From assembly GCA_964446115.1 (NCBI GenBank), contig CAYUNE010000023.1, positions 1-59,961 on the forward strand: DNA of 59,961 nucleotides. The letters are read 5' to 3'. Of the stretch, positions 8,207 to 16,237 are shown in pieces (positions within the stretch are counted from its first letter, which is position 1; every line of letters begins with the position of its first letter). The notes beneath the pieces are model-generated. The model did not search any database and was not told the DNA's origin. It saw nothing but the letters and a program-made list of their open reading frames with translations. Both the position numbers and the translations under genes were made by a program. This DNA comes from CAYUNE01 sp964446115 (GTDB lineage: Bacteria > Desulfobacterota > Desulfobulbia > Desulfobulbales > Desulfobulbaceae).

Positions 8207-8223
8207 GGGCGTATTTTGCGCCC
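8207..8223. promoter_or_regulatory. GGGCG-N7-CGCCC site upstream of ftsH
   Basis: GGGCGTATTTTGCGCCC is identical, in reverse complement, to the site at 13201-13217. It lies about 115 bases before the ftsH start and also upstream of the divergent nrfD copy 1 unit. Confidence 0.5.
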
Positions 8224-8250
8224 TGCAGCGGGGCGATGACGGGAACGGCG

Positions 8251-8309
8251 GTAATTGATCACAACCACTGCATCTTCCCTTAAATATGCAGCACCCGTGA
8301 TTGGGTTGC
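8251..8309 (+). repeat. Dispersed repeat copy B, degenerate hairpin
   Basis: GTAATTGATCACAACCACTGCAT (first and last halves shared with copies A and C) pairs imperfectly with 8286-8309. It is just ahead of ftsH. Confidence 0.5.
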
Positions 8310-8336
8310 GAACGGCATGAATCCCGAGGACTATCC

Positions 8337-10133
8337 GTGAACTATTTTTATAAAAATCTCTCCATCTGGCTTATCGTCTCCCTCATCGGCCTTTTCCTCT
8401 TCAACCTTTTCAAACGGCCTCCCGATCCCTATCATCAGGTGTTCTACAATACATTTCTGGAGCAGGTGGAGGAGGGACGCCTTTCCAAGGTCAAGGTCAA
8501 GGAGGATACCATCACCTGGGTCGCCGCCGACGGCACCCGGTATCAAACCCTGGTCCCCGCTGATAGCCGTGCGTTGGAAAGACTGTTGGCGAAGAAGGTG
8601 GATATCGAGGTTGAAAAGGAGGTCAGGCCCCACTGGTTTTTTCAGACCTTTCTCTCCTGGGTCCCCTTTCTCTTTCTGATTCTCGCCTGGTTTTATTTTT
8701 CCGGCCGCGGAACCGGAGGGGCCGGAGGCGGCAAGGCAATGGCCTTCGGCAAGAGCCGGGCCCAGCTCATTGACAGCCAGCAGTCCAAGGTTACCTTCGA
8801 CGATGTCGCCGGTATCGACGAGGCCAAAAACGAGGTGATGGAGATAGTCGATTTCCTCAAAAATCCCGCCAAGTTTACCGAGGCCGGTGCCCGCATTCCC
8901 ACCGGTGTGCTGCTCTACGGCGAACCCGGTACCGGCAAGACCCTGCTGGCCAAGGCCATCGCTGGCGAGGCGGGGGTTCCGTTCTACTCCATTTCCGGAT
9001 CAAATTTTGTCGAAATGTATGTGGGAATCGGGGCCTCGCGGGTGCGCGACCTCTTTCGGGAGGGTAAGAAAAAGGCCCCCTGCATCATCTTCATTGATGA
9101 GATCGATGCCGTTGGCCGCCATCGGAGCGCCGGCGGCGCCGGTGGCGGCAACGATGAACGGGAACAGACCCTGAATCAGCTGCTGGTGGAAATGGATGGT
9201 TTTGAGGAAAGTGATCATGTGATCGTGGTCGCTGCCACCAATCGTCAGGATATCCTTGATCCCGCCCTGCTCAGACCCGGACGCTTCGACCGCCAGGTTC
9301 TGGTTCCCCTGCCCGATGTGGGTGGACGCGAAAAGATTCTCAAGGTGCACGGCCGTAAGATCAAAGCCTCCGAAGATGTTGACTGGAAGGTCATTGCCCA
9401 GGCAACCCCGGGTTTTTCCGGAGCCCAGCTTGCAAATATGATCAACGAGGCCGCCCTGCTCATGGCCCGACTGGACCATGATAGCGTCACCATGGCCACT
9501 TTGGAGGAGGCAAAGGACAAGGTGATGATGGGAGCCGAGCGCCGCAGCCTCATTCTGACCCAGGAGGAAAAGCGGGTGACCGCCTGTCACGAGGCAGGTC
9601 ATGCCCTGGTGGCCTGGATGCTGCCGGGAGCCGATCCGGTGCACAAGGTGAGTATTATTCCCCGGGGCCGCGCCCTGGGAATCACCATGCAGCTGCCCGA
9701 AGTGGAGAAGAATTCCCACAGCCGGACCTGGCTGTTCAACAACCTCTGCACCCTGCTGGGCGGCAGGCTGGCCGAGGAGATCGTCATGCACGAGGTGACC
9801 ACCGGGGCCGGTAACGATATCGAACGGGTCTCCGATCTGGCACGGAAAATGGTGTGCGAGTGGGGAATGAGCGAGGCGCTGGGGCCGTTGGCCTTTTCCC
9901 ATGCGGATCCGCTTCAGGGGCGGCCGGGTCATATTCTCAGTGAGGAGACCGCCGTGCTCATCGACCAGGAGGTGAAAAAACTCGTGGGCGCGGCCTATGC
10001 CAGGGCCCGCGAGATCCTCCAGGAGCACCGTGAACTCCTTGATGCCGTAACCGGAGCTCTGCTGGAGAAGGAAACCCTCTCAGGAGATGATCTCCGCCTG
10101 CTTGTGGAGCGATACGAAAGCGGCCGTAATTGA
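8337..10133 (+). CDS. ftsH: ATP-dependent zinc metalloprotease FtsH
   Basis: This protein has 598 residues from GTG 8337, preceded by GAGGA six bases away; a TTG 36 bases upstream is in frame but lies within the repeat. Two membrane helices (about 6-25 and 101-122) flank a periplasmic domain. The AAA domain shows GEPGTGKT (195-202), IIFIDEID and an RPGRFDRQ arginine-finger region. The protease domain shows H418-E-A-G-H422. FtsH degrades unassembled or damaged membrane proteins. Its placement between two NrfD modules and a sigma-54 activator is unusual, and this may be a second, specialised copy. The TGA stop falls inside a dispersed repeat. Confidence 0.97.
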   Translation: MNYFYKNLSIWLIVSLIGLFLFNLFKRPPDPYHQVFYNTFLEQVEEGRLSKVKVKEDTITWVAADGTRYQTLVPADSRALERLLAKKVDIEVEKEVRPHWFFQTFLSWVPFLFLILAWFYFSGRGTGGAGGGKAMAFGKSRAQLIDSQQSKVTFDDVAGIDEAKNEVMEIVDFLKNPAKFTEAGARIPTGVLLYGEPGTGKTLLAKAIAGEAGVPFYSISGSNFVEMYVGIGASRVRDLFREGKKKAPCIIFIDEIDAVGRHRSAGGAGGGNDEREQTLNQLLVEMDGFEESDHVIVVAATNRQDILDPALLRPGRFDRQVLVPLPDVGGREKILKVHGRKIKASEDVDWKVIAQATPGFSGAQLANMINEAALLMARLDHDSVTMATLEEAKDKVMMGAERRSLILTQEEKRVTACHEAGHALVAWMLPGADPVHKVSIIPRGRALGITMQLPEVEKNSHSRTWLFNNLCTLLGGRLAEEIVMHEVTTGAGNDIERVSDLARKMVCEWGMSEALGPLAFSHADPLQGRPGHILSEETAVLIDQEVKKLVGAAYARAREILQEHRELLDAVTGALLEKETLSGDDLRLLVERYESGRN

Positions 10134-10156
10134 TAATTGATCACAGGCACCGCATG
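10127..10156 (+). repeat. Dispersed repeat copy C (half element)
   Basis: TTGATCACAGGCACCGCAT and three bases before it match the right arm of copy A exactly in reverse complement. The element lies at the convergent end of ftsH and the sigma-54 activator and contains the ftsH stop codon. Confidence 0.7.
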
Positions 10157-10187
10157 GGATTGGCGGCCCGGAGGCCTGGCGGGGCGG

Positions 10188-12587
10188 TCAGTTTTCGGGA
10201 AGATTGACCTCAAGGGGGTTGACCAGTTTGAACTTGTTGATCTTGCGCCGCAGGGTATCCTTGGAGATGCCCAGTTCGCGACAGGTGATCATCTTTTTCC
10301 AGCGGTTGCGTTCCAGCGCCATTTCAATGGCCTGTTTTTCCACCTCTTCCAGGGTCAGGGTTTTCTGCTCCCGGCCTGAAGGCACGCCGGTGGAACCGCT
10401 ATGGGGGGCAAAGGGTTCGGGCAGGTGGTGAGGCTGGATATAACCGCCGTCACAGAGAATAAAGGAATATTCGATAATGTTTTCCAGCTCGCGGATGTTT
10501 CCCGGATAGTCGTAGCGCATGAGGATGTTGAGGGCGGCCCCGGCGATCCCGACAATATCCTTGCCCTGCTGGGCGCTGTATTTTTTGATGAAGTGATCCA
10601 CCAGCAGGGGAATATCCTCCTTTCTTTCCCTGAGAGGCGGTAAGTTGATCTTGACGACGTTGAGTCTGTAGAAGAGATCCTCCCGGAACCGGCCCTCGCG
10701 TACCAGGGCCTCCAGGTCCCGGTTGGTGGCGGTGATGATGCGGACATCCGCCTTCACCGGTGTGTTGGAACCCAGGGGTTCATACACCTTGTCCTGAAGA
10801 ACGCGCAGCAACTTGACCTGGATGCTGGGCGGGATGTCGCCGATTTCATCCAGAAACAGCGTTCCTCCCTCGGCCGCGGCAAAGCGGCCTTTTTTGTCCT
10901 TGCGGGCGTCGGTAAAGGCGCCTTTCTTGTAACCGAAGAGTTCCGATTCCAGCAATGTCTCCGGCAGGGCGCCGCAGTTGACGATGACCAGTGGTTTGTC
11001 GCGCCGTTCACTGGCATTGTAGAGGGCCCGGGCCACCAGCTCCTTGCCGGTGCCGGATTCGCCGAGTACCAGGACAGTGCTGGGACTGCGGGCGATTTCC
11101 GGCATGATGCCGAATAATCGCTGCATGGCCGCGCTTTTCGAGATGATCTCGTCAAAGGTGAATTTCTGCCGCAGTTGCCGACGCAGGTTCTGAATGGTGC
11201 TCAGGTCGCGGAAGGTTTCGACGCCGCCGATAATGTTGCCCTCATGGTCGGTGAGGGGCGAGGCACTGATACTGATGGGAATCTTCTCTCCCCTGTGGTT
11301 CTTGATGGTAATGGAGCGATTGGCCACCGGCGAACCCTTGTACAGGCTTTCGGCAATGGCGCAGCTCTTGCCGCAGATGCTTGAATGGAAAACCTCGGAA
11401 CAGTACCGTCCCAGGGCCTTCTTGCGCGGCCAGCCGGTGATTTGGGAGGCAGCCCGGTTGAAAGAGGTGATCTTCCAGTTACGATCAACGGTGAAGACGC
11501 CGTCGGCAATGGAATCAAGAATGAGGTGCTTGCGCAGGGAGTGGGTGTTGTCCCGAAAGGTCTCGATACCGCCGATGATGTTGTTCTGATCGTCCAGCAG
11601 GGGAGCCGAGCTGATGGAGACCGGGATGGAGTGTCCCTTTTTGTTTTTTATGAAGATGGTTTTGTCGATGAAAGTATTGCCCTGATCGATGGAAGTCTGG
11701 AGCAGGCAGGCGTCGCCGCAGACGCTGGAGTGGAAGATGTCGCTGCAGGCTTTGCCGATGACCTCGGCTGCGGACCAGCCGGTGAGTTTTTCGGCGGCCC
11801 GGTTGAAGGAGGTGATTTTTTTGTCTTTGTCGATGGAAAAGACGCCGTCGGCCACCGAGGCGAGGATCAGTTCGTTTTTGAGGGATTCGGAATCGTCACG
11901 GAAGGTCTGCACCGCGCCGATGAGTTTGCCGGACGGGCTGTAGAGGGGGGCGGCGGAGATGCGGACCGGAAGGACGTCCTCGTTGCGGGTGCTTAAAAAG
12001 ATGGAACGGTTGATAACCGATTTGCCCGCCTTGATGTTGTCCTTGAGCAGGCACATTTTTTTGCGCTGGGAGAGGTGGAAGATTTCTCCGCAGGGGGTGC
12101 CGATGACCTCTTCCGCGGACCATCCGGTAATCTCTTCGGCCGCCTTGTTGAAGGAGGTTATCTCCCAGTTGGTGTCCACCGTGAAGACGCCGTCGGCAAT
12201 GGAATCGAGGGTGATGCGGTGGAGAAAGGGTTGTTCCGAGGTGTCCTGCATACAGATGACATAGCGTCCGGGTCTGTTGCTGATTGGGGGCAGGGGAATG
12301 ATGGAGACCAGAACGGACCTGCGAATCCTCTTTTCCTGATTGCAGAGGAGTATGGGATGGTTGGTGACGATATGTCCCTGCTCGGTGGACTGACACAGGG
12401 TTGCGAAGGTGAGGTACTCGGAGTGTGATCCGAATATGGAGCGGCTGGGTTTGCCGTACATCTCCTCCGGATCCATCCCGGTCAGCTCTTCCGCTTTTTT
12501 GTTGGCGGCGAGGATGTGCCATTGATCGTCAGCCAGAAAGACGGCCGCCGAAAGGGGCTGTCGGGTTATGTCGGGTGAATTGGTCAT
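10188..12587 (-). CDS. Sigma-54 enhancer-binding activator with four PAS domains
   Basis: This 799-residue protein has four tandem N-terminal PAS domains (about 10-118, 128-235, 240-348, 355-465). The AAA+ domain follows with GESGTGKE (509-516), GAFTDA (556-561, a variant of the sigma-54-contacting GAFTGA loop) and LFLDEIGD. A Fis-type helix-turn-helix lies near the C-terminus (CRELGISKDTLRRKI). PAS3 and PAS4 each contain C-x8-C-x3-C (281/290/294 and 396/405/409), and PAS2 keeps two of the three (166, 179). Those cysteines suggest a bound metal, cluster or redox switch. No receiver domain is present, so the signal is sensed directly. Likely target: the -24/-12 promoter at 13594. Confidence 0.93.
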   Translation of the reverse strand: MTNSPDITRQPLSAAVFLADDQWHILAANKKAEELTGMDPEEMYGKPSRSIFGSHSEYLTFATLCQSTEQGHIVTNHPILLCNQEKRIRRSVLVSIIPLPPISNRPGRYVICMQDTSEQPFLHRITLDSIADGVFTVDTNWEITSFNKAAEEITGWSAEEVIGTPCGEIFHLSQRKKMCLLKDNIKAGKSVINRSIFLSTRNEDVLPVRISAAPLYSPSGKLIGAVQTFRDDSESLKNELILASVADGVFSIDKDKKITSFNRAAEKLTGWSAAEVIGKACSDIFHSSVCGDACLLQTSIDQGNTFIDKTIFIKNKKGHSIPVSISSAPLLDDQNNIIGGIETFRDNTHSLRKHLILDSIADGVFTVDRNWKITSFNRAASQITGWPRKKALGRYCSEVFHSSICGKSCAIAESLYKGSPVANRSITIKNHRGEKIPISISASPLTDHEGNIIGGVETFRDLSTIQNLRRQLRQKFTFDEIISKSAAMQRLFGIMPEIARSPSTVLVLGESGTGKELVARALYNASERRDKPLVIVNCGALPETLLESELFGYKKGAFTDARKDKKGRFAAAEGGTLFLDEIGDIPPSIQVKLLRVLQDKVYEPLGSNTPVKADVRIITATNRDLEALVREGRFREDLFYRLNVVKINLPPLRERKEDIPLLVDHFIKKYSAQQGKDIVGIAGAALNILMRYDYPGNIRELENIIEYSFILCDGGYIQPHHLPEPFAPHSGSTGVPSGREQKTLTLEEVEKQAIEMALERNRWKKMITCRELGISKDTLRRKINKFKLVNPLEVNLPEN

Positions 12588-12833
12588 GGGTGTCTTGAAC
12601 TGCGCCGTGTGAGTTAAGGTAATGTGAACACCGGAATGCGGTGTCTGCCGTAAGTCCGTTTCTGTTGCCGATCGTGGTTTCTCCTCTTTTTATACCGTAA
12701 ACCGCATCCAGGATTCGGTCAAGTTTCTTGCGTGGAAAGAGACGTTTCCGGTTTACAGTAAGTGTGAACATCTCGTTTGATTAAATTGATAATTCCCTTG
12801 CCATTTCTCCCAGCGAGGTGTAGATTCGTCATG

Positions 12834-12851
12834 AATGAATAGCCATTCATT
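12834..12851. promoter_or_regulatory. Inverted-repeat operator AATGAAT-N4-ATTCATT
   Basis: A perfect 7-base inverted repeat with an AGCC spacer. Its reverse complement matches the site at 4949 over 17 bases with one difference (TGAATGGCTATTCATTC against TGAATGACTATTCATTC). It lies about 250 bases upstream of the sigma-54 activator. Confidence 0.55.
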
Positions 12852-13200
12852 GGTCGGGTCGCTCCCATCCCCATACTCACCGGTTGTTTCCGGCCTGCCT
12901 TGTCCCCATGATGGGCGGAATTCTCCATCTTTTCCTTTACAGATTTTCTAAATTTTACAGAAGACAATATATTTATCAGTTGTTCTGACAAGGCATACGG
13001 AATATTTCGCAGCCTTTCTTTCCCTGTTTTCCGCTCCCGGCCCCTCTTTTTAAGGACTTCGGTTTTTTGCCTAGCATAACATATCGGTTTTTTAAAAATT
13101 TATTTGATAGCTTCCTGTCCGTATGCCGGAGGCGGCTCCAGGGAAAACCGGGAGACTATTTCCCCATGGCCGTAAATCGCGGGACGGCGGCGCAGTCTAT

Positions 13201-13217
13201 GGGCGCAAAATACGCCC
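13201..13217. promoter_or_regulatory. Distal enhancer-like site GGGCG-N7-CGCCC
   Basis: GGGCGCAAAATACGCCC, the exact reverse complement of the site at 8207. It lies about 400 bases upstream of the predicted sigma-54 start. Confidence 0.5.
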
Positions 13218-13445
13218 AAAAATCGTTGCGTTTAATAGACTGAAATAACGAGATAATTTATCTGAAGCCCTGAGGGAATTTTGTGTAGGAGGCTTTTTGT
13301 CAGCTGCGGTTGCCCGCCGGTCTTATTTGCCGGTCCACTTCGCTTTGCATATCAATCTGGAATAAAAGAAGATTTTTTGTGAATTCGGCAGGCGGCCAGG
13401 CGGTAACAGTACCGCAGCGCAGAGAGCGCCCGGCCGCCCATCTAA

Positions 13446-13462
13446 GGGCGTATTTTGAGCCC
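13446..13462. promoter_or_regulatory. Proximal enhancer-like site
   Basis: GGGCGTATTTTGAGCCC differs from the 8207 site at one base. It is centred about 165 bases upstream of the predicted sigma-54 start, a normal distance for an enhancer-binding protein. Confidence 0.55.
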
Positions 13463-13593
13463 ATGCAAGAAATAATCAGTATAAAAATACAGCCTGGCTA
13501 CCCTAAAAGTAAAAATTTTTATGTTTGTTTTGTTACGTCTGTTCAACAAGTTAGTGTTTTTTCCGATTGGAATGCCGTCTCTTTTTTGGTGTC

Positions 13594-13609
13594 TGGCACG
13601 TAGTTTGTA
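13594..13609 (+). promoter_or_regulatory. Sigma-54 (-24/-12) promoter for nrfD copy 2
   Basis: TGGCACG-TAGT-TTGTA has a perfect -24 box, with the GG ten bases from the -12 G-T (the consensus is GC). It sits 56-71 bases ahead of the small membrane protein at 13665. Confidence 0.65.
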
Positions 13610-13664
13610 ACAGACAGGGTAAAGAGGAAGAGTTCCGGTTGCAAAAACATGCGAGGAGGACGCC

Positions 13665-13898
13665 ATGAGTATCCTGAATCATACATTAACAGGAGAGGGA
13701 AAAAGGCGGCGGGAGCGCTCTTTTTTCAAGAGCATCGGCAGATGCCGGGCAAAGGGAAGCGAGGCGTTCTGGTTCTGTCTGTCCTTGTTGCTCTTTTTGC
13801 TCATGGGGCCGTTTTCCGCCATTGCCGTGGTCATCGGGGTCTGCTCGCTGGCAACGGACAAAAACAGAGAGTCCATGATCGAGCCTGCAAGTGCCTGA
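13665..13898 (+). CDS. Small membrane protein preceding nrfD copy 2
   Basis: A 77-residue open frame starts behind GAGGAGGACGCC. It has a basic N-terminal half (GKRRRERSFFK...) and one long hydrophobic segment (about 35-62, FWFCLSLLLFLLMGPFSAIAVVIG). It is the first gene after the sigma-54 promoter and lies 81 bases before nrfD copy 2, mirroring the small protein gene ahead of copy 1 although the sequences are not obviously related. Family not recognised. Confidence 0.65.
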   Translation: MSILNHTLTGEGKRRRERSFFKSIGRCRAKGSEAFWFCLSLLLFLLMGPFSAIAVVIGVCSLATDKNRESMIEPASA

Positions 13899-13979
13899 TT
13901 GTACGGTTATTCACCGCTTTCACCGCGTACAAGCGTAATTGCTTCATATAGGAATTGAAAAGAACAGGGAGGAGAAAAA

Positions 13980-15191
13980 ATGGCACAGGGATTTTCACTA
14001 GCGGCAACAGTTGAGCCTGAAGTCAACAAGCCGGCAATCAATGTACTGGCCGGTCTTTTCGGTCTGCTGCTGCTCACCGGTCTGGCTGTGGGCATCTATG
14101 GTTTTTTCGTGGGGCATGAGCATGTCTATAACAACACCAGGGAGGTGCCCTGGGGTCTGCTCATCTCCACCTATGCATTTTTTGCCATCACCTCCACCGG
14201 GCTTTGCCTGCTGGCGGCCATCAGTCATTCGTTTGGCGGTAATAATATAGCGCCGTTGGCCAATCGGATGGTCTGGTGCTCGCTGATCACCATTATCAGC
14301 GGTTTCACCGTCATCGGTATGGAGATTGAAAGTCCGTGGCGCATGGCCATCTGGAATATTCTCTCGCCCAATCCCACCTCCAATATCTGGTGGATGGGAA
14401 CACTGTACGGCATGGCTGTGGGTATGATGGTCATTGAATTCTGGTTTATCCTCACCAAGCAGTACAAGCTGGCGCTGGCACTCGGCATCATGGGGGCATT
14501 GGCCGAGGTTGCCGCCAATACCTGTCTGGGCGGCGTTTTCGGTACCCTTCCCAGTCGTCCGTTCTGGTACGGCGCCCAGATGCCGGTCTACTTTCTCGGC
14601 TGCGCCTTTCTCTCCGGTGCCGCCGCTGCCATCGTCTTTACCCATTACGCCTATGTGCTGCGCCGGAAAAAGATGGAATCGCACGTTTTTGCAGGTGTGC
14701 AGGGGGCTGCCAAGGTTCTGTTTCTCATGCTTATCCTCATCACCGTGGCCACCTTCTGGAAAATGGCCTCCTTCTACGTGGGCGGAGTCGATGTCGGTCG
14801 TACCGCTGCTGATGCCCTCTACCAGGGACCGTTGTCCACCTACTTCTGGGTATTTGAAGTGGGTATCGGTCTGGTGGCACCGATCATTCTGTTGGCCCTG
14901 ACCCGCATGAAGTCGGTTTTCGCCATGTCCACCGCCGCTTTGATGGCTCTGGTGGGGATGTTTGTGGCCCGCCTGGATATGGTGGTTGCCGGTCAGCTGG
15001 TCCCGGCTTACGAGGGGTACGGCTATCTGCCCCAGTATGCCGGATATGACCTGCTGCCGAAATACTTCGGTTATGTTCCCTCCACCATGGAGTGGCTGGT
15101 GGCCTGCGGCGGGATCGGGCTCACCGGACTTGCTTTTATCCTTGGCGAGCGACTCTTCGGCAAGGCCTTCACCGCCCATGAGGAACACTGA
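13980..15191 (+). CDS. NrfD/PsrC-type quinone-interacting membrane protein, copy 2
   Basis: A 403-residue polytopic protein with about ten hydrophobic helices, paralogous to the protein at 5919. Shared stretches include GHEHVYNNTREVPWGL, SPWRMAIWNILSPNPTSNIWWMGTLYG and the C-terminal LGERLFGK. NrfD proteins normally need a ferredoxin subunit, and none is encoded nearby on this strand. It may therefore borrow the ferredoxin from the 4872 operon or replace NrfD copy 1 under conditions signalled through the sigma-54 activator. A good GGGAGGAG-like site (AGGGAGGAGAAAAA) precedes the ATG. Confidence 0.9.
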   Translation: MAQGFSLAATVEPEVNKPAINVLAGLFGLLLLTGLAVGIYGFFVGHEHVYNNTREVPWGLLISTYAFFAITSTGLCLLAAISHSFGGNNIAPLANRMVWCSLITIISGFTVIGMEIESPWRMAIWNILSPNPTSNIWWMGTLYGMAVGMMVIEFWFILTKQYKLALALGIMGALAEVAANTCLGGVFGTLPSRPFWYGAQMPVYFLGCAFLSGAAAAIVFTHYAYVLRRKKMESHVFAGVQGAAKVLFLMLILITVATFWKMASFYVGGVDVGRTAADALYQGPLSTYFWVFEVGIGLVAPIILLALTRMKSVFAMSTAALMALVGMFVARLDMVVAGQLVPAYEGYGYLPQYAGYDLLPKYFGYVPSTMEWLVACGGIGLTGLAFILGERLFGKAFTAHEEH

Positions 15192-15273
15192 ATAGGGCGG
15201 GTAAGCGATAAAAAACAGTGACCGTTTCCATGGAGGGAGACGGTCTCAACCCAGGAGAAAGACGAGGCTCTCA

Positions 15274-15642
15274 ATGGTTGACGAAAAAAAGGCAATTTTC
15301 ACCATCGGCATAGCGGCCCAGATGCTTGATGTCCATCCCCGAACATTGCGTATCTATGAACAGGAAGGATTGATCATTCCCATGCGCAAGGGGAAATGGC
15401 GCTACTATACCATGAATGACATCAAGTGGATCGAGTGCCTGCGTGAAATGATCCATGATCACGGCATCTCCATTGCCGCGGTGAAAAAACTCCTGAAGTA
15501 TACGCCATGCTGGAATATCACCGACTGTCCGTTTGAAAAACGCAAGCAATGCACCGCATTCATGGCCAACGGCCTTGTCCCCAGAACTCTTGATCGGGAA
15601 AAGCCGCGCAAGGTTGAACGGGTGGACTGGAATGTAGCCTGA
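15274..15642 (+). CDS. MerR-family regulator with C-W...C-P cysteine motif, copy 2
   Basis: This 122-residue protein is paralogous to the regulator at 5327, with a MerR helix-turn-helix at about 8-33 (FTIGIAAQMLDVHPRTLRIYEQEGL). It carries the same cysteine pattern C79-W80...C85-P86...C93, plus C55 in a shared W-x2-C-L-R segment. It lacks the basic tail of copy 1. It follows nrfD copy 2 by 82 bases and ends at a strong terminator, so it closes this transcription unit. The pairing of this regulator type with NrfD in both modules suggests it controls or senses the respiratory function. Confidence 0.87.
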   Translation: MVDEKKAIFTIGIAAQMLDVHPRTLRIYEQEGLIIPMRKGKWRYYTMNDIKWIECLREMIHDHGISIAAVKKLLKYTPCWNITDCPFEKRKQCTAFMANGLVPRTLDREKPRKVERVDWNVA

Positions 15643-15668
15643 CCTTCAATGCCGAGCCTCGTCGACAG

Positions 15669-15716
15669 CCGGCAGCCCCTGCGACCGCCCGGTCGCAGGG
15701 GCTGCCGGTTTTTTTT
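15669..15716 (+). terminator. Intrinsic terminator after merR copy 2
   Basis: A perfect 18-bp stem (15669-15686 with 15691-15708) with a GCCC loop, followed by eight T residues. Confidence 0.95.
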
Positions 15717-15763
15717 AGAATCGTTTCATCCCCTGAGCCGCACGGAAGATTCGAACCTTGACC

Positions 15764-16237
15764 ATGTCGCAAAAAATCTCGCAAAAACAACCCCGGCAAT
15801 CCGGGAGCATGGGCCGGCCGCCTTTTTTTGCCGTGCTGAAAAAGAGCGGCATCGCCTTTGCCGCCATGGTGCCCCTGCTGCTTGGCGTTGTTGGCCTTGT
15901 GGGCATCTTTCAGGTCACCGTTACGCCTGAGATACTCGCCTCCCTGTTTGGCGGTAATCCCCTTGCCGATACCCTGACCGGCACCCTTGCCGGAGCCGTT
16001 GCCGCCGGCAATCCCCTCATCAGCTATATCCTGGGCGGCGAGCTGCTCAGGCGGGGGATTTCGCTTTTTGCGGTTACGGCCTTTATCCTCTCCTGGGTCA
16101 GCCTGGGAGTTATTCAGTTGCCGGCTGAAGTGGAGATCTTCGGCGGCCGTTTCACCCTTTATCGCAACCTGCTGTCCCTGATCTTCACCATTGTCACTGC
16201 GTTGGCAACCACCTTTACCCTTCTGCTTTTGTCATGA
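15764..16237 (+). CDS. Permease, first half (ArsP/DUF318-like)
   Basis: A 157-residue protein from ATG 15764; a TTG two codons earlier is also possible. It has four to five hydrophobic segments and the motif AGNPLISYILGGELL. It resembles one half of the two-part permeases related to PF03773. The second half begins at 16234 in a four-base ATGA overlap, so the two are translated together and probably form one heteromeric transporter. The substrate cannot be told from sequence. It follows the MerR terminator and so probably has its own promoter. Confidence 0.65.
   Translation: MSQKISQKQPRQSGSMGRPPFFAVLKKSGIAFAAMVPLLLGVVGLVGIFQVTVTPEILASLFGGNPLADTLTGTLAGAVAAGNPLISYILGGELLRRGISLFAVTAFILSWVSLGVIQLPAEVEIFGGRFTLYRNLLSLIFTIVTALATTFTLLLLS

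Larger units (their letters stand above)
12588..13664. other. 1.1-kb regulatory intergenic region
   Basis: No believable coding sequence was found between the activator and the small membrane protein at 13665; frames at 12719-12991 and 13310-13603 lack ribosome sites and domain features. The region holds the operator at 12834, two GGGCG-N7-CGCCC-type sites (13201, 13446) and a sigma-54 promoter (13594). The 5' leader of the activator is about 250 bases if transcription begins near the operator. Confidence 0.6.

Noticed and set aside
7953..8258. 101-codon frame upstream of ftsH
   Set aside because: It starts inside a terminator stem, is Pro/Ser-rich and ends in the dispersed repeat; no protein features.
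10915..10935. GAFTDA in place of GAFTGA as a loss-of-function mark
   Set aside because: Variants at this position occur in active enhancer-binding proteins, and all other AAA+ motifs are intact.
12719..13603. Short open frames in the 1.1-kb gap before nrfD copy 2
   Set aside because: They lack ribosome sites, start with TTG or in odd contexts, and overlap regulatory motifs.
16234..16237. Possible frameshift splitting one permease into two
   Set aside because: The halves meet in a clean ATGA overlap, each has its own sensible ends, and two-part permeases of this kind exist.
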